This document shows positions 31,911 to 40,540 of a stretch of DNA of 64,000 nucleotides, piece after piece. A program made the translations under genes and the position numbers. Each line of letters starts with the position of its first letter. The first letter of the stretch is position 1. The notes under the pieces were generated by a model. That model made no database searches and was not told the origin of the DNA. It was given only the letters and a program-made list of their open reading frames with translations. The DNA is taken from contig DXFO01000040.1 in assembly GCA_019114415.1 (NCBI GenBank), positions 62,001-126,000 on the forward strand. Direction: 5' to 3'. The DNA is from Candidatus Gemmiger faecavium. Lineage in GTDB: Bacteria > Bacillota > Clostridia > Oscillospirales > Ruminococcaceae.

Positions 31911-33289
31911 AACGACGAACCCACGGGATTTTGTGCGCAGTTCTGGCGGCGGCGCTGCTGGCAGGCTGCGGCGGGCCGGATATTGACGCGGCCCCGGCAG
32001 CACCCGAGACCGACCCCACCGGCACGACGGAGACCGCCCCGGCTGACGCATCTTCTCAAAGTGTAACCCCGGCGCAGCAAAAGCCCGACCTGCGGCCTTT
32101 GACCCAGGGGGCGGGCAATTCCTATCTCACCTTTGGCCGGGGACAGGCGGCGGACGGGATGCACCTGATCCTGTACGCCATTGACTATGACAAACAGCAG
32201 GCCGTCCCCGTCTGCGGCAAGGCCGGGTGCAGCCACGATACCACGGACTGTGACGCCTGGCTGCCCGACCAGAATTACCGCACCATCGGCTCTGACGGGC
32301 AGGAGGTGTTCACCTTATGTACCGTGGTGGGGAGCGACGAGGCTTATCTGGAACGCATTTCCCCCGCGGAAAGTGACAGCGGCCAGACTATGGCCCGGCT
32401 GCCTGCCCTGGACGGGCAGGTCTTTGACTGGACGCTGGCCGCGGCGGATGACGAGACCGTCTTTCTGGGGGCGGTACATTATGATGCACAGATCGGCTCC
32501 GGCAAGCCCATGGTCCCCGCCGTTGCGGCAGTCTCCCGGGCGGACGGCAGCGTGCAGCTGTACGACGCCCCCGACGAGGCAGCGGCCGCCCGCCCCGACG
32601 GCGCCACCGTCAACACCGTCTTTGCCGGGGCACAGGGCCGCAGCCTGTATTTTCTGGTTTCACTGCATGACAAAAACAGCAGCATCCAGCCCGGCTGTGA
32701 GCTGTGGGCCTTTGACGCGGACACAGCCCAATGGGGGAAAGTGACCGGCTTTGAGGGCAAAATCACCGACGCGGGGATGGAATACTACGAAGTCCCCCAG
32801 TCGTCCCGGGCGGCAGATCCGGGAAGGGTCGTCCATGTGGACAAGGGGGAGGGCAGCCTCCGGGCGGTGGACCTGACCACCGGGGAGGAGACCACGATTT
32901 GCACCGGCCTGCCCGCCGCCCCCGGGGAGTACGACAGCTATGACGTTACCCGCCTGGAAAACTGGTACGCCGTGACGGTCAGCCAGCGGGATGCCGCCAC
33001 CGGGCAAAGTCAACTCCAGTGGTTTCTGGTCCCGGCCCAGGGCGGCGACCCGGTCTCCATGGAACTGTACCAGTACAGCGATGCACGGGGCAGCCAGCCG
33101 GTCCGCCTGGTGGACGAATACGGCGGGATGTTCTATTGCCAGTATGATATGACCAACGAGCCTTATACCGGTGTGGGCAAGGACGGTGTGGCAGGGACCT
33201 TTGACAATTACCACATTCTTTACGGCCTGATCGGTGTGGAGGACGCTCTGGCCTCCCGTCCGGAATATGTACAGGTTTTTGTGGAATGA
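31907..33289 (+). CDS. lipoprotein C of the three-lipoprotein sensory operon
   Basis: A 460-residue lipoprotein with lipobox LAGC (C21) and a Thr/Pro/Ala tether. The shared motif is CGKAGCSHDTTDCDAW at about residues 102-117. The body has propeller-like strands and turns (SLRAVDLTTGEETTICTGL) and ends in a conserved-looking YHILYGLIGVEDALA. Size, motif position and architecture match lipoproteins A and B, indicating tandem duplication followed by divergence. Last gene of the operon; no clear terminator follows. Confidence 0.8.
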   Translation: MKRRTHGILCAVLAAALLAGCGGPDIDAAPAAPETDPTGTTETAPADASSQSVTPAQQKPDLRPLTQGAGNSYLTFGRGQAADGMHLILYAIDYDKQQAVPVCGKAGCSHDTTDCDAWLPDQNYRTIGSDGQEVFTLCTVVGSDEAYLERISPAESDSGQTMARLPALDGQVFDWTLAAADDETVFLGAVHYDAQIGSGKPMVPAVAAVSRADGSVQLYDAPDEAAAARPDGATVNTVFAGAQGRSLYFLVSLHDKNSSIQPGCELWAFDADTAQWGKVTGFEGKITDAGMEYYEVPQSSRAADPGRVVHVDKGEGSLRAVDLTTGEETTICTGLPAAPGEYDSYDVTRLENWYAVTVSQRDAATGQSQLQWFLVPAQGGDPVSMELYQYSDARGSQPVRLVDEYGGMFYCQYDMTNEPYTGVGKDGVAGTFDNYHILYGLIGVEDALASRPEYVQVFVE

Positions 33290-33585
33290 TGTCCTGAAGG
33301 TCACCGGTTCTGCTTTTTGCGGAAAAGTTCGATAAAACGACAAAAATGAGCTGTGCTTGACACAATGCACAAAAAATGATCCATTAAATTTACAAAAAAC
33401 CTTTACACTCCTGAGACAAAACGGATACATCCTCGCGTTATTCTGGGTATACAGAAAGCGACGGAAAGACCTGCCGCCGATTGCGCGGCATACCCCGGAC
33501 CGGAACCGGTCAAGGGGCGTGCCGGTGTCCGGCGGCATCTTTTTTCCGCCAGGGGAAGTTTACCGGTGAGGGAGGAAGGTTACGG
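33290..33585. other. intergenic region before the amidase
   Basis: A TTGACA (33357-33362) stands in an A/T-rich stretch but no -10 lies 16-18 bases away; TACACT (33404-33409) and TATACA (33448-33453) are unpaired -10-like strings. No strong hairpin was seen. It probably contains the amidase promoter, whose exact place I cannot fix. Confidence 0.4.
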
Positions 33586-34557
33586 ATGGATCAGCGCACA
33601 GGACAGCACCGCCAGAGAAGAAACGTCTATCGCGGGACTCAACCCGGGCGCCGGGATACCCGGCCTGTGCGAACTTCGCCGCCTTCGCCCGCACAGTTTG
33701 AGACCCGCGGGAGACATGACTCCTCCTACCGCAAATACGCAGCCCGCAAACGCAAGAACCGGGCGCTGCGCCGTCTTTTGTACCTGGCGGCGGGGGTCAT
33801 GATCCTGGCGGCAGGCGTGCTGGTGGTCATCCAGATGGACATTTTCCCCATTTGTTCGGGGGAAGAGCCGGACATTCCCACAGCCGCCATGGCGGAGACC
33901 AGGACCATGGAAGCCGCGCCGGGGTTCATCGTGGCGGTGGACCCGGGACACGGCGGCGGGGATATCGGCGCCGAGGGCGTCTACTTTGACGAGTGGGAAA
34001 TGACCTGGAAAACCGCCGATTACCTGATGGACCTGCTGGAAGCGGACGACCGGTTTTCTCCCTTTATGACTACCGACGGCACCGAGTATGAAAAGGCCAG
34101 CCAGCGGGCGGCCAACGCGGTGGCAGGCGGGGCGCAGCTGCTCATTTCCATCCACGGCAATTCGGGGGATGACCCCAGCTATGCGGGCTTTGAGTGTTAC
34201 CCCGTTCCTCCGGGACGCACCTATAACGCCGAGAGCCTGGCCTTTGCCCAGCTTATTGCCGACGGTTTCGGCGCGGCCAACGCCAACCTCCGCGGCCAGA
34301 ACGGCGTGCGGTACATATACTACGACGCAAACAACGAAAAACAGATCTATGAGGTGTCGGACACCAGCGTCCACACCGACCCCACCTTTACGCTGCTGGA
34401 AGAATGCGGCTGTCCCGCCGTGCTGGCGGAACAGTGCTTCATCACCAGCCCCCAGGACGTGGACGCCTTCGGTGACGACGACGGCTGTCATACCGCCGCC
34501 CAGATCTATTACGATGCCATCTGTGCCTGGTACGAAACCTACGGCCAGGCTTCCTGA
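33586..34557 (+). CDS. membrane-anchored N-acetylmuramoyl-L-alanine amidase (Amidase_3)
   Basis: A 323-residue protein: a 60-residue Arg-rich cytoplasmic tail, one helix (about 64-83), a short linker and an AmiC/CwlD-type zinc amidase domain (about 113-320). Zinc and catalytic signatures are VDPGHGGGDIGAEG (H122), a downstream Glu in FDEWEMTW, SIHGN (the usual SIHAN with Gly), and AEQCFIT with the catalytic Glu. It cleaves the bond between muramic acid and stem peptide. No SPOR or LysM domain is present. The ATG at 33586 has GGAGGAAGG; earlier in-frame codons lie in the leader. Confidence 0.88.
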   Translation: MDQRTGQHRQRRNVYRGTQPGRRDTRPVRTSPPSPAQFETRGRHDSSYRKYAARKRKNRALRRLLYLAAGVMILAAGVLVVIQMDIFPICSGEEPDIPTAAMAETRTMEAAPGFIVAVDPGHGGGDIGAEGVYFDEWEMTWKTADYLMDLLEADDRFSPFMTTDGTEYEKASQRAANAVAGGAQLLISIHGNSGDDPSYAGFECYPVPPGRTYNAESLAFAQLIADGFGAANANLRGQNGVRYIYYDANNEKQIYEVSDTSVHTDPTFTLLEECGCPAVLAEQCFITSPQDVDAFGDDDGCHTAAQIYYDAICAWYETYGQAS

Positions 34558-34589
34558 ACCTCCCCCTTTGCTTCTGCAAGCGATATACA

Positions 34590-34638
34590 AACACCGCGCC
34601 CCGCCGGAAACATCCTCCCGGCGGGGCGCGGTGTTTAT
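34590..34638. terminator. bidirectional terminator
   Basis: CACCGCGCCCCGCCGG against CCGGCGGGGCGCGGTG with flanking ACAAA and TTTAT. It ends the amidase gene and the convergent six-gene operon. Confidence 0.85.
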
Positions 34639-34653
34639 GGGTGTGAAAACGGC

Positions 34654-36003
34654 TTACTCCGGCTGTTCGGGGGCCGTCGTCTGTTCCAAAAAATAGGGCT
34701 CAAAGTGGTGCAGATCGTCGATGCGGGCGGTGGCGGCGTAGTAGACGCCGTCGGGGCGGTATTCCTCCGTCAGCACGTTGCCCCGGCTGCGCAGAATGTC
34801 GGCCAGCGCCAGCTTGTCGTAGGGCAGAAGCACCTCGATGCGCCGCACCCGGGCACTGAGAATGTCGTCCAGCCTGGCCACCAGGTCGTCCAGACCCCGG
34901 CCGGTGCGGGCACTGGTCAGCAGAACGGAGGGGTCAAAGGGCACCGCACCGCTCTTGTCACACTTGTTGTAGACGGTCAGGCGGGGAATATCCCCGCAGC
35001 CCAGCTCGTCCAGGACCTCGTCTGTCACGGCCAGCTGTTCGGCGGCGGCCGGGTCGCTGGCGTCGGCCACCCGCACCAGCACGTCGGCAAAGGAGGCTTC
35101 CTCCAGAGTGCTCTTGAAGGCATCCACCAGATGGTGGGGCAGGCGGCTGACAAAGCCGACCGTGTCCACCAATACCACGTTCAGCCCGCTGGGCAGCGTC
35201 AGGCGTCGGGCGGTGGGGTCCAGAGTGGCAAACAGCATGTCGGCCTCAAAAATTTCGGCCCCGCACAAAGCGTTCATCAGGCTGCTCTTGCCCACGTTGG
35301 TGTAGCCCACCAGGGCCACCACCGGCACTCCGCTCTTGCGGCGGGCGCGGCGGGTCTCGCCCCGGCGCTTTTCCATCTCTTCCAGACGGTTTTCCAGCGT
35401 CTCGATGCGGCGGCGGATATGGCGGCGGTCCAGTTCCAGCTTGGTCTCACCGGCACCGCGGCGGGCGCCGGCTCCGCCGCCGCCACCGCCGCCCTGGCGG
35501 CTCAGCGCCTCGCCGATGCCCTGCAGCCGGGGCAGGCGGTAGCGCAAAAGGGCCAGCTCGGTCTGCAGCTTGCCCTCGTTGGTGGTGGCACGGGAACGGA
35601 AGATCTCCAAAATCAGCATGGTGCGGTCAATGACCTCCACCTGCAGGGCGGCGCTCAGGTTGCGCAGCTGGCTGCCGGTGAGCTCCCCGTCAAAAATGGC
35701 GGCCTGCGCCCCCGCGTTCAGGCAGACCAGCCGGGCCTCGGCCACTTTGCCTTCGCCCAGCATGGTGGCGGCCTCGGGGGTAGAGCGCTTTTGGGTCACG
35801 GTGGCAACGGCCTGCATGCCGTTGGCCTCCGCCAGGGCGGCCAGCTCGTCCAGGCTGCGCTCGGCGTCAAACTTGCCCTGATCCAGGGCAAGCAGGACCA
35901 CGGGAACGGGACCTTCCTCCCCGGGATTGACGGGGAAAAGGGAGGCTTCCTCCTCGGGCAGATCAGGGGTCATCTCATCCGAAAGACGGATCAGTTCACT
36001 CAT
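34654..36003 (-). CDS. hflX: HflX ribosome-associated GTPase
   Basis: A 449-residue GTPase. The N-terminal HflX domain (about 30-160) carries ELTGSQLRNLSAAL and EVIDRTMLILEIF; a Gly-rich linker and a coiled coil with RRHIRRRIETLENRLEEM follow; the G domain has GYTNVGKSS, DTVGFV and NKCD. HflX splits stalled or stressed 70S ribosomes, and in some bacteria helps with macrolide tolerance. The start at 36003 overlaps the preceding acetyltransferase stop by 4 bases and has AAAGGAAC; the longer reading lies inside that gene. Last gene of the six-gene operon. Confidence 0.95.
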   Translation of the reverse strand: MSELIRLSDEMTPDLPEEEASLFPVNPGEEGPVPVVLLALDQGKFDAERSLDELAALAEANGMQAVATVTQKRSTPEAATMLGEGKVAEARLVCLNAGAQAAIFDGELTGSQLRNLSAALQVEVIDRTMLILEIFRSRATTNEGKLQTELALLRYRLPRLQGIGEALSRQGGGGGGGAGARRGAGETKLELDRRHIRRRIETLENRLEEMEKRRGETRRARRKSGVPVVALVGYTNVGKSSLMNALCGAEIFEADMLFATLDPTARRLTLPSGLNVVLVDTVGFVSRLPHHLVDAFKSTLEEASFADVLVRVADASDPAAAEQLAVTDEVLDELGCGDIPRLTVYNKCDKSGAVPFDPSVLLTSARTGRGLDDLVARLDDILSARVRRIEVLLPYDKLALADILRSRGNVLTEEYRPDGVYYAATARIDDLHHFEPYFLEQTTAPEQPE

Positions 36004-36578
36004 TCGTTTGTTCCTTTCAGCAATGCATAAAAACGGCAGGGGACTTCGGTGCCGTCGAACCGGCGGCTGATGCCGGTGTGATGGTAGCGGAACCCCGCCT
36101 TTTCCATCACGGCGCCGGACGCCACATTGTCGTTGGCGTGGCAGCAGGTCAGCCACTGTCCGCCGACCTTGTCAAACCAGTAATCCCGCACGGCGCACAG
36201 GGCCTCGGTGGCGTAGCCTTTGGACCACCATTTGCGGCCCAGGCAGTACCCGGATTCCCAGGCTTCCCCAAGGGCGGTAAAAGCGGCGGGCCAGGCGGGG
36301 TCGGGCTCGGCCCGCATCAGGCTGATGGAGCCGATCACCACCCCGGACGCCCGGACCTGGATGGCCCAGTCGTAGAAATCGGGGCGGTCATATTGTTTGG
36401 TGACTTCGTGCAGGTATTCGGCGGTCTCCACCCAGGAGCGGTGGGCGTCCCACCGCAGCCAGCGGGTGACTTCCGGGTCGGATGCCCAGTTGCCGAACAT
36501 GACCTCGGCGTCATCGATGGTGAAACGGCGCAGCAAAAGGCGCCCGGTCTGAATGGGCTGTGTACCCTGATGGTCCAT
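36000..36578 (-). CDS. GNAT acetyltransferase (RimJ/RimL type)
   Basis: A 192-residue GNAT protein: TGRLLLRRFTIDDAEVMF at the N-terminus, acetyl-CoA-binding region WESGYCLGRKWWSKGYATEAL (variant of the R/Q-x2-G-x-G/A loop), and NDNVASGAVMEKAGF near the C-terminus. Relatives acetylate ribosomal protein termini or small molecules. The ATG at 36578 has AAAGGAGGG; a long upstream in-frame reading overlaps the flippase and is rejected. Its stop overlaps hflX. Confidence 0.88.
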   Translation of the reverse strand: MDHQGTQPIQTGRLLLRRFTIDDAEVMFGNWASDPEVTRWLRWDAHRSWVETAEYLHEVTKQYDRPDFYDWAIQVRASGVVIGSISLMRAEPDPAWPAAFTALGEAWESGYCLGRKWWSKGYATEALCAVRDYWFDKVGGQWLTCCHANDNVASGAVMEKAGFRYHHTGISRRFDGTEVPCRFYALLKGTNE

Positions 36579-36619
36579 GGCGGGACCCTCCTTTCCGGGT
36601 GAGATCGGGGAAAATCGTA

Positions 36620-38152
36620 TCAGGTCTGGGGGCGGAACTTGCGCAGGATGCCCATGGCCAGCTGCCACAATTTGCGCAGCTGGGGGCGGTAGAGGGTGCA
36701 GTAGACGAAGAGGATGGCGCCCACAGACACGAATTTCAGAATAAAGTGGTCGTACAGAATGACACCGGCCACAGTGGCGGCCAGCGCCAGCAGAAAACCG
36801 GAGATGGTCCGCCCGTAGTTGGGGATGGTGCGGTAATAGTATTGCCCGGTGACGGTGCGGTACAAAAACATGGCGGCGTTGGCGGCGGCCACGGCCACGG
36901 CCGCGCCGGTGACGTTGTACAGCGGTACCAGCCAGGCGCACATGCCAAAGTTGACCGCCACGCCCAGGGCCACGCCGATGGTGTCATGGTGGGGGCGGCG
37001 GGCGATGGCATTGCCGTAGACGGTGCCTTCAATGAGGATGGCAAACACCGAGGACAGCATCATGATGGGGAAAAAGCGCAGACAGGCGCTCTTGGCCGGG
37101 AAGATCAGGAAGATGATGTCCTCAAACATGATGAGGCAGCAGAAAAAGCCGAACACCAGGAAATTGAGCAGGTCATGGATGCGCCCGATGCGCTCCTGTT
37201 CGGTGCGGTAGTGGGCGTAGACGTAAGGCCCCCAGTAGGTGGAAAAGCCCGCCTGCACGGTGGTGACCAGCTGGGCCAGGGTATAGGCAAACTCAAACAG
37301 GCCCTGGGCCGCCGCACCCGAAGCCGTTGCCAGGAAAGACAGGCAGAGGGAGCGGTAAAGGGGCGTCAGGATGGCTGCCGGAGCCAGGGCGATGCCGTAG
37401 GGCAGAAAGGTGCGGTAGATGCCCGCGTCGGCGGCCAGGCCGCGGGGGACGGGTCTGCTATCTGCTTCCGGGGCGGTGTCGGACCCGGCGGCGGGAGCAT
37501 CTTCAGAGGGGGCGGGCTCCGCCCTGGCCAGGCGCAGCGCCCGGAACCAGAAGGCAATGGCCACCCCGCCGAAGCCCGCCAGTGCCGCCGCGATAAAAGC
37601 CCAGGTGTTGGAGGTGAAAAATCCGGGCAGCAGGTAGATCAGGTTGAGGCAGGCGTTCATCCAGAGGGTCTGGACGGTGTAGGCGCGGACATCGTTTTCC
37701 AGCCGGAGCAAGACGTTGATATAGCGCACCAGCATGTAGAGGGCGGCGTTCAGGAAGAGGAATGGCACCAGGGCGGTGCCGCCCTGTCCCAGGCCGAAGG
37801 CAACGGCCAGGGGCGGGGCAAAAAAGACGCTGGCCACCGCCCCGGCCAGCACCATGACCAGAACCGACAGCTTGACGCAGGCCAGAAACATCTGGCGGCC
37901 GCTCACGCCCCGGGCGGGCTCATGGTAAAAGCGCAGCAGGGCCTGGTCAAGACCCAGCATGCCCAGGTTCATCAGGGACATGGTGTAGGCCATGAAGGTG
38001 GCGGGGACGCCGTAGGCGTCGGGGGGCAGAATGCCCTTGATGATGAGCGCCGCGCCGCTGATGAGAAAGCCCAGATAGGTGGCGACGGAATATTTCATCA
38101 CATTGCCGACAAAGCTCTCCTGCTTGGCCGGACGCTTGGTTTCCTTGGACAC
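36620..38152 (-). CDS. Wzx/MATE-like polysaccharide flippase
   Basis: A 510-residue membrane protein with 12-14 predicted helices in the polysaccharide_synt/MurJ-MATE superfamily. N-terminal text is YSVATYLGFLISGAALIIKG. A soluble loop rich in Glu, Pro and Ala (about 226-250) separates two six-helix halves. It likely flips a lipid-linked glycan. The start is GTG at 38152 with an excellent AAGGAGGT site. Fourth gene of the operon, 42 bases after the glycan biosynthesis gene. Confidence 0.85.
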   Translation of the reverse strand: MSKETKRPAKQESFVGNVMKYSVATYLGFLISGAALIIKGILPPDAYGVPATFMAYTMSLMNLGMLGLDQALLRFYHEPARGVSGRQMFLACVKLSVLVMVLAGAVASVFFAPPLAVAFGLGQGGTALVPFLFLNAALYMLVRYINVLLRLENDVRAYTVQTLWMNACLNLIYLLPGFFTSNTWAFIAAALAGFGGVAIAFWFRALRLARAEPAPSEDAPAAGSDTAPEADSRPVPRGLAADAGIYRTFLPYGIALAPAAILTPLYRSLCLSFLATASGAAAQGLFEFAYTLAQLVTTVQAGFSTYWGPYVYAHYRTEQERIGRIHDLLNFLVFGFFCCLIMFEDIIFLIFPAKSACLRFFPIMMLSSVFAILIEGTVYGNAIARRPHHDTIGVALGVAVNFGMCAWLVPLYNVTGAAVAVAAANAAMFLYRTVTGQYYYRTIPNYGRTISGFLLALAATVAGVILYDHFILKFVSVGAILFVYCTLYRPQLRKLWQLAMGILRKFRPQT

Positions 38153-38194
38153 GGTTACCTCCTTGCGGCGCCGGGCCGCAAACGGCGGGGCAGC

Positions 38195-39511
38195 TCAGCC
38201 CCGGACAAAGGGACGGATGCGGGCGGTCATGCGCTCCGCATCCTCCGGCGAGACCCAGGCCTTGTCCACGTAGCCGTAGATGCGCTGGGCAAAGTTTGCC
38301 AGGGGCGGGCAGAAGGCAAAGACCTTTTTCGGCTCCCACTTGTGCTGGTAAAGGAAATGCACCCCCGCCAGAGCACAGAATTTGAGCAGGTTGAAATGCG
38401 GAGTAAACCCTTCCCCCATGGGGTGATCCCGGGGCGGGTTTTTGTAGACGTCCTCCAGAAGGTCGGCCATCCGCAGATAGGCGGGGCGGCTGCCGGGGTC
38501 AAAGTAACCCTCGATGACCTCCCGGGCAATGGGGAAGGGGGGCTCGGGGTCCTGCATGGCGGCGGCAAACTCGTCGTAGCTTGTCACATAATGGGCGTCC
38601 TTGTAAATGACAGGGTCGTACTCGTGCTCGATGGGCATGGGCCGCAGGATGTGGCAGCTTTTGTGGGCCATGTAGACCTCGGCCACGGCGGTGCTCATCC
38701 AGATGGAGATGCTGTCCGCCGCCACGATCCACTGCTTCACGCTGTCGGCAAAGATGACATGGAAGTTGGGCCGCTTTTTGGCCAGTTCCTCCAGGGCGGG
38801 GCTGTTCCATTCGCTGGGATGGCGGCGGTAGACCAGCTCCACCTCGGGGTGGTCGGCCAGATAGCGGTCGAACCATGCCAGCGTCTCCGCCATGGAAAGC
38901 CGGTTGGTGCGGGCAAAGCCGGAAAAATCGGTGCCGGCCATTCTGGAAAGCTCGGCCACCTCGTCGTCGGACATGCTGGCATAGCCGAAGCTGGAAATGT
39001 ACAGGTGCAGGTGCTTGTCCGGGTCCAGACCGAACTCTTTGCACAGGGCGGCCTTGTCCTTGAAATAGCCGGTAAACTCAGGCCGCAGGAAGTCCATCAT
39101 GACGGCGCCGGTGACGGGAGTGTTTTTCTCCTCCATGCCGTGGGCCTGCAGGCGCCTGGCGGTGCGGCTGCCCCAGCAGGTCTGGACGCAGCGCTTGGCG
39201 TTGCCGTTCATGTTGAACCAGTCGCCTTCCTCCTGGGTGTCGGAAAGCATCTGCTCCCAGTGCAGATTGACGATCTTGTCGCACTTGCCGATGTTGTTGT
39301 AGACATGGCTGTTGATGGCCTCGTTGTCATACATGCAGCTGGCGACCAGCACTTCCGGCTTGTCCTTGCCGAACAGCCGCAGGTACTTGGGGTCCAGCAG
39401 CTGCCGGATCTCCACCTTGTAGCCCCGGCGCTCCAGCTCCAGCTTGAGCAGCAGGTCGCTCTCATATTCCCGCACGGTATGCTCGTACAGGATCAAAAAA
39501 TCCAGTGCCAA
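38195..39511 (-). CDS. putative surface carbohydrate biosynthesis protein (GT-B-like)
   Basis: A 438-residue protein resembling the family annotated as surface carbohydrate biosynthesis proteins. N-terminal half: FLILYEHTVREYESDLLLKLEL, then NLHWEQ and VTGAVMMDFL. C-terminal half: VELVYRRHPSEWNSP, DSVKQWIVAADSISIWMST, the donor-side pattern seen in GT-B enzymes such as CDP-glycerol phosphotransferases. The exact reaction is unknown. The start is TTG at 39511 with AAGGAGG. It sits between an SGNH-like protein and a flippase, consistent with assembly of an acylated glycan. Confidence 0.65.
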   Translation of the reverse strand: MALDFLILYEHTVREYESDLLLKLELERRGYKVEIRQLLDPKYLRLFGKDKPEVLVASCMYDNEAINSHVYNNIGKCDKIVNLHWEQMLSDTQEEGDWFNMNGNAKRCVQTCWGSRTARRLQAHGMEEKNTPVTGAVMMDFLRPEFTGYFKDKAALCKEFGLDPDKHLHLYISSFGYASMSDDEVAELSRMAGTDFSGFARTNRLSMAETLAWFDRYLADHPEVELVYRRHPSEWNSPALEELAKKRPNFHVIFADSVKQWIVAADSISIWMSTAVAEVYMAHKSCHILRPMPIEHEYDPVIYKDAHYVTSYDEFAAAMQDPEPPFPIAREVIEGYFDPGSRPAYLRMADLLEDVYKNPPRDHPMGEGFTPHFNLLKFCALAGVHFLYQHKWEPKKVFAFCPPLANFAQRIYGYVDKAWVSPEDAERMTARIRPFVRG

Positions 39512-39566
39512 AAATATGCCTCCTTCTGCGCCTTTGCCGCGGGACGCGGCAGAGATGGCAGCCCGG

Positions 39567-40505
39567 TCATTTCAGCCGGGAAAACAGTTCGTCCACCCAT
39601 ACCGGCAGGCCGTACACCTCGTCCAGGTGGAAGCCGTCGTAAAACTGGGTGTCATCGTCAAAATCGGGACGGTCGGTCCATTCGTAGTCCAGCAGGGTAA
39701 AGCCGTATTCCTCGCTCCAGGCCTGCAGCTGGGGCAGGACCTCCTCCGTCATGGCGTCGTCGATGCCGAAAGGCTCGCAGACCTCGGTAAGCACGATGTC
39801 GGCCATGGGGGGGAGCACCACCGTCAGGGTGACGCCCTCCTCCTGACAGCGGGCGGCCAGCCGGGCAATGCGGTCAAACTGGTCGGACAGCGACCAGTCT
39901 CTGCAGCGGGGGATCAGGCTCTGGGGATAGGTGTAGAGCTTGTAGTGCAGGGGCAAGGTCTCGCCGTTGTCCCCCACATAGTCCGAGGGGCCCCAGTCTC
40001 CCGACTCGATGGTGTCGGGGGTGCCCCGCAGAGTGTCCAGAAAGACGGTCAGGGCGTTGACGTTGTACTCCAGATTGAAGCAGTAGGCCAGGGGATTGTT
40101 CAGCGTTTCTTCCAGCGAGGCAAACCGGTCGGTGTTGTAGTTCTGGTTCAGGGTGTAGAAGGACACGCTGAGAAGCAGCTCATCCACCTCATTGCCGGAG
40201 TCCAGAATGTAGTCGGCCAGGTCCAGCGTCTCCTTGAGGGACGCCCCGCCGAAGGCCAGGTTCTGCCACTCCTTGCCCGAGACTTCGGCGGCCTGATCCA
40301 GATCGATGTGGGCCAGACGGCTGTCTCCCAAAATAAGATTGGTGCCGGGGTCGGCCTGATACTCCCGCACCCGGGCCACCGGCTGGGTGGACGAGGCGGA
40401 GGATTTCAGCCCGAAATAGTTGTTGGGCTCAAAGGCGATGAAAAACGCCAGCCAGACCACGACCGGGATCAAAAGCAGCGCGGTTTTGCGCAGGATATGT
40501 TTCAC
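39567..40505 (-). CDS. SGNH/DltD-like membrane-anchored protein, partner of the MBOAT
   Basis: A 312-residue protein with an N-terminal helix (about 8-26) and an extracytoplasmic SGNH-like domain: block I GDSRLAHID, a Gly block AFGGASLKET, and the C-terminal DGFHLD pair (Asp-x2-His). Such proteins work with MBOAT acyltransferases to load acyl groups on extracellular glycans. Ser of the GDSR block would be the nucleophile. The start is GTG at 40505 with AAAGGAGG a little distant. It follows the MBOAT gene by 35 bases. Confidence 0.8.
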   Translation of the reverse strand: MKHILRKTALLLIPVVVWLAFFIAFEPNNYFGLKSSASSTQPVARVREYQADPGTNLILGDSRLAHIDLDQAAEVSGKEWQNLAFGGASLKETLDLADYILDSGNEVDELLLSVSFYTLNQNYNTDRFASLEETLNNPLAYCFNLEYNVNALTVFLDTLRGTPDTIESGDWGPSDYVGDNGETLPLHYKLYTYPQSLIPRCRDWSLSDQFDRIARLAARCQEEGVTLTVVLPPMADIVLTEVCEPFGIDDAMTEEVLPQLQAWSEEYGFTLLDYEWTDRPDFDDDTQFYDGFHLDEVYGLPVWVDELFSRLK

Positions 40506-40540
40506 AGGGCGGCGGCGCCTCCTTTCGGTTTGGTCACGGG

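Noticed and set aside
36579..36941. N-terminal extension of the GNAT protein
   Set aside because: It overlaps the 3' end of the flippase gene and is Arg/His-rich without GNAT likeness; a strong ribosome site marks the start at 36578.
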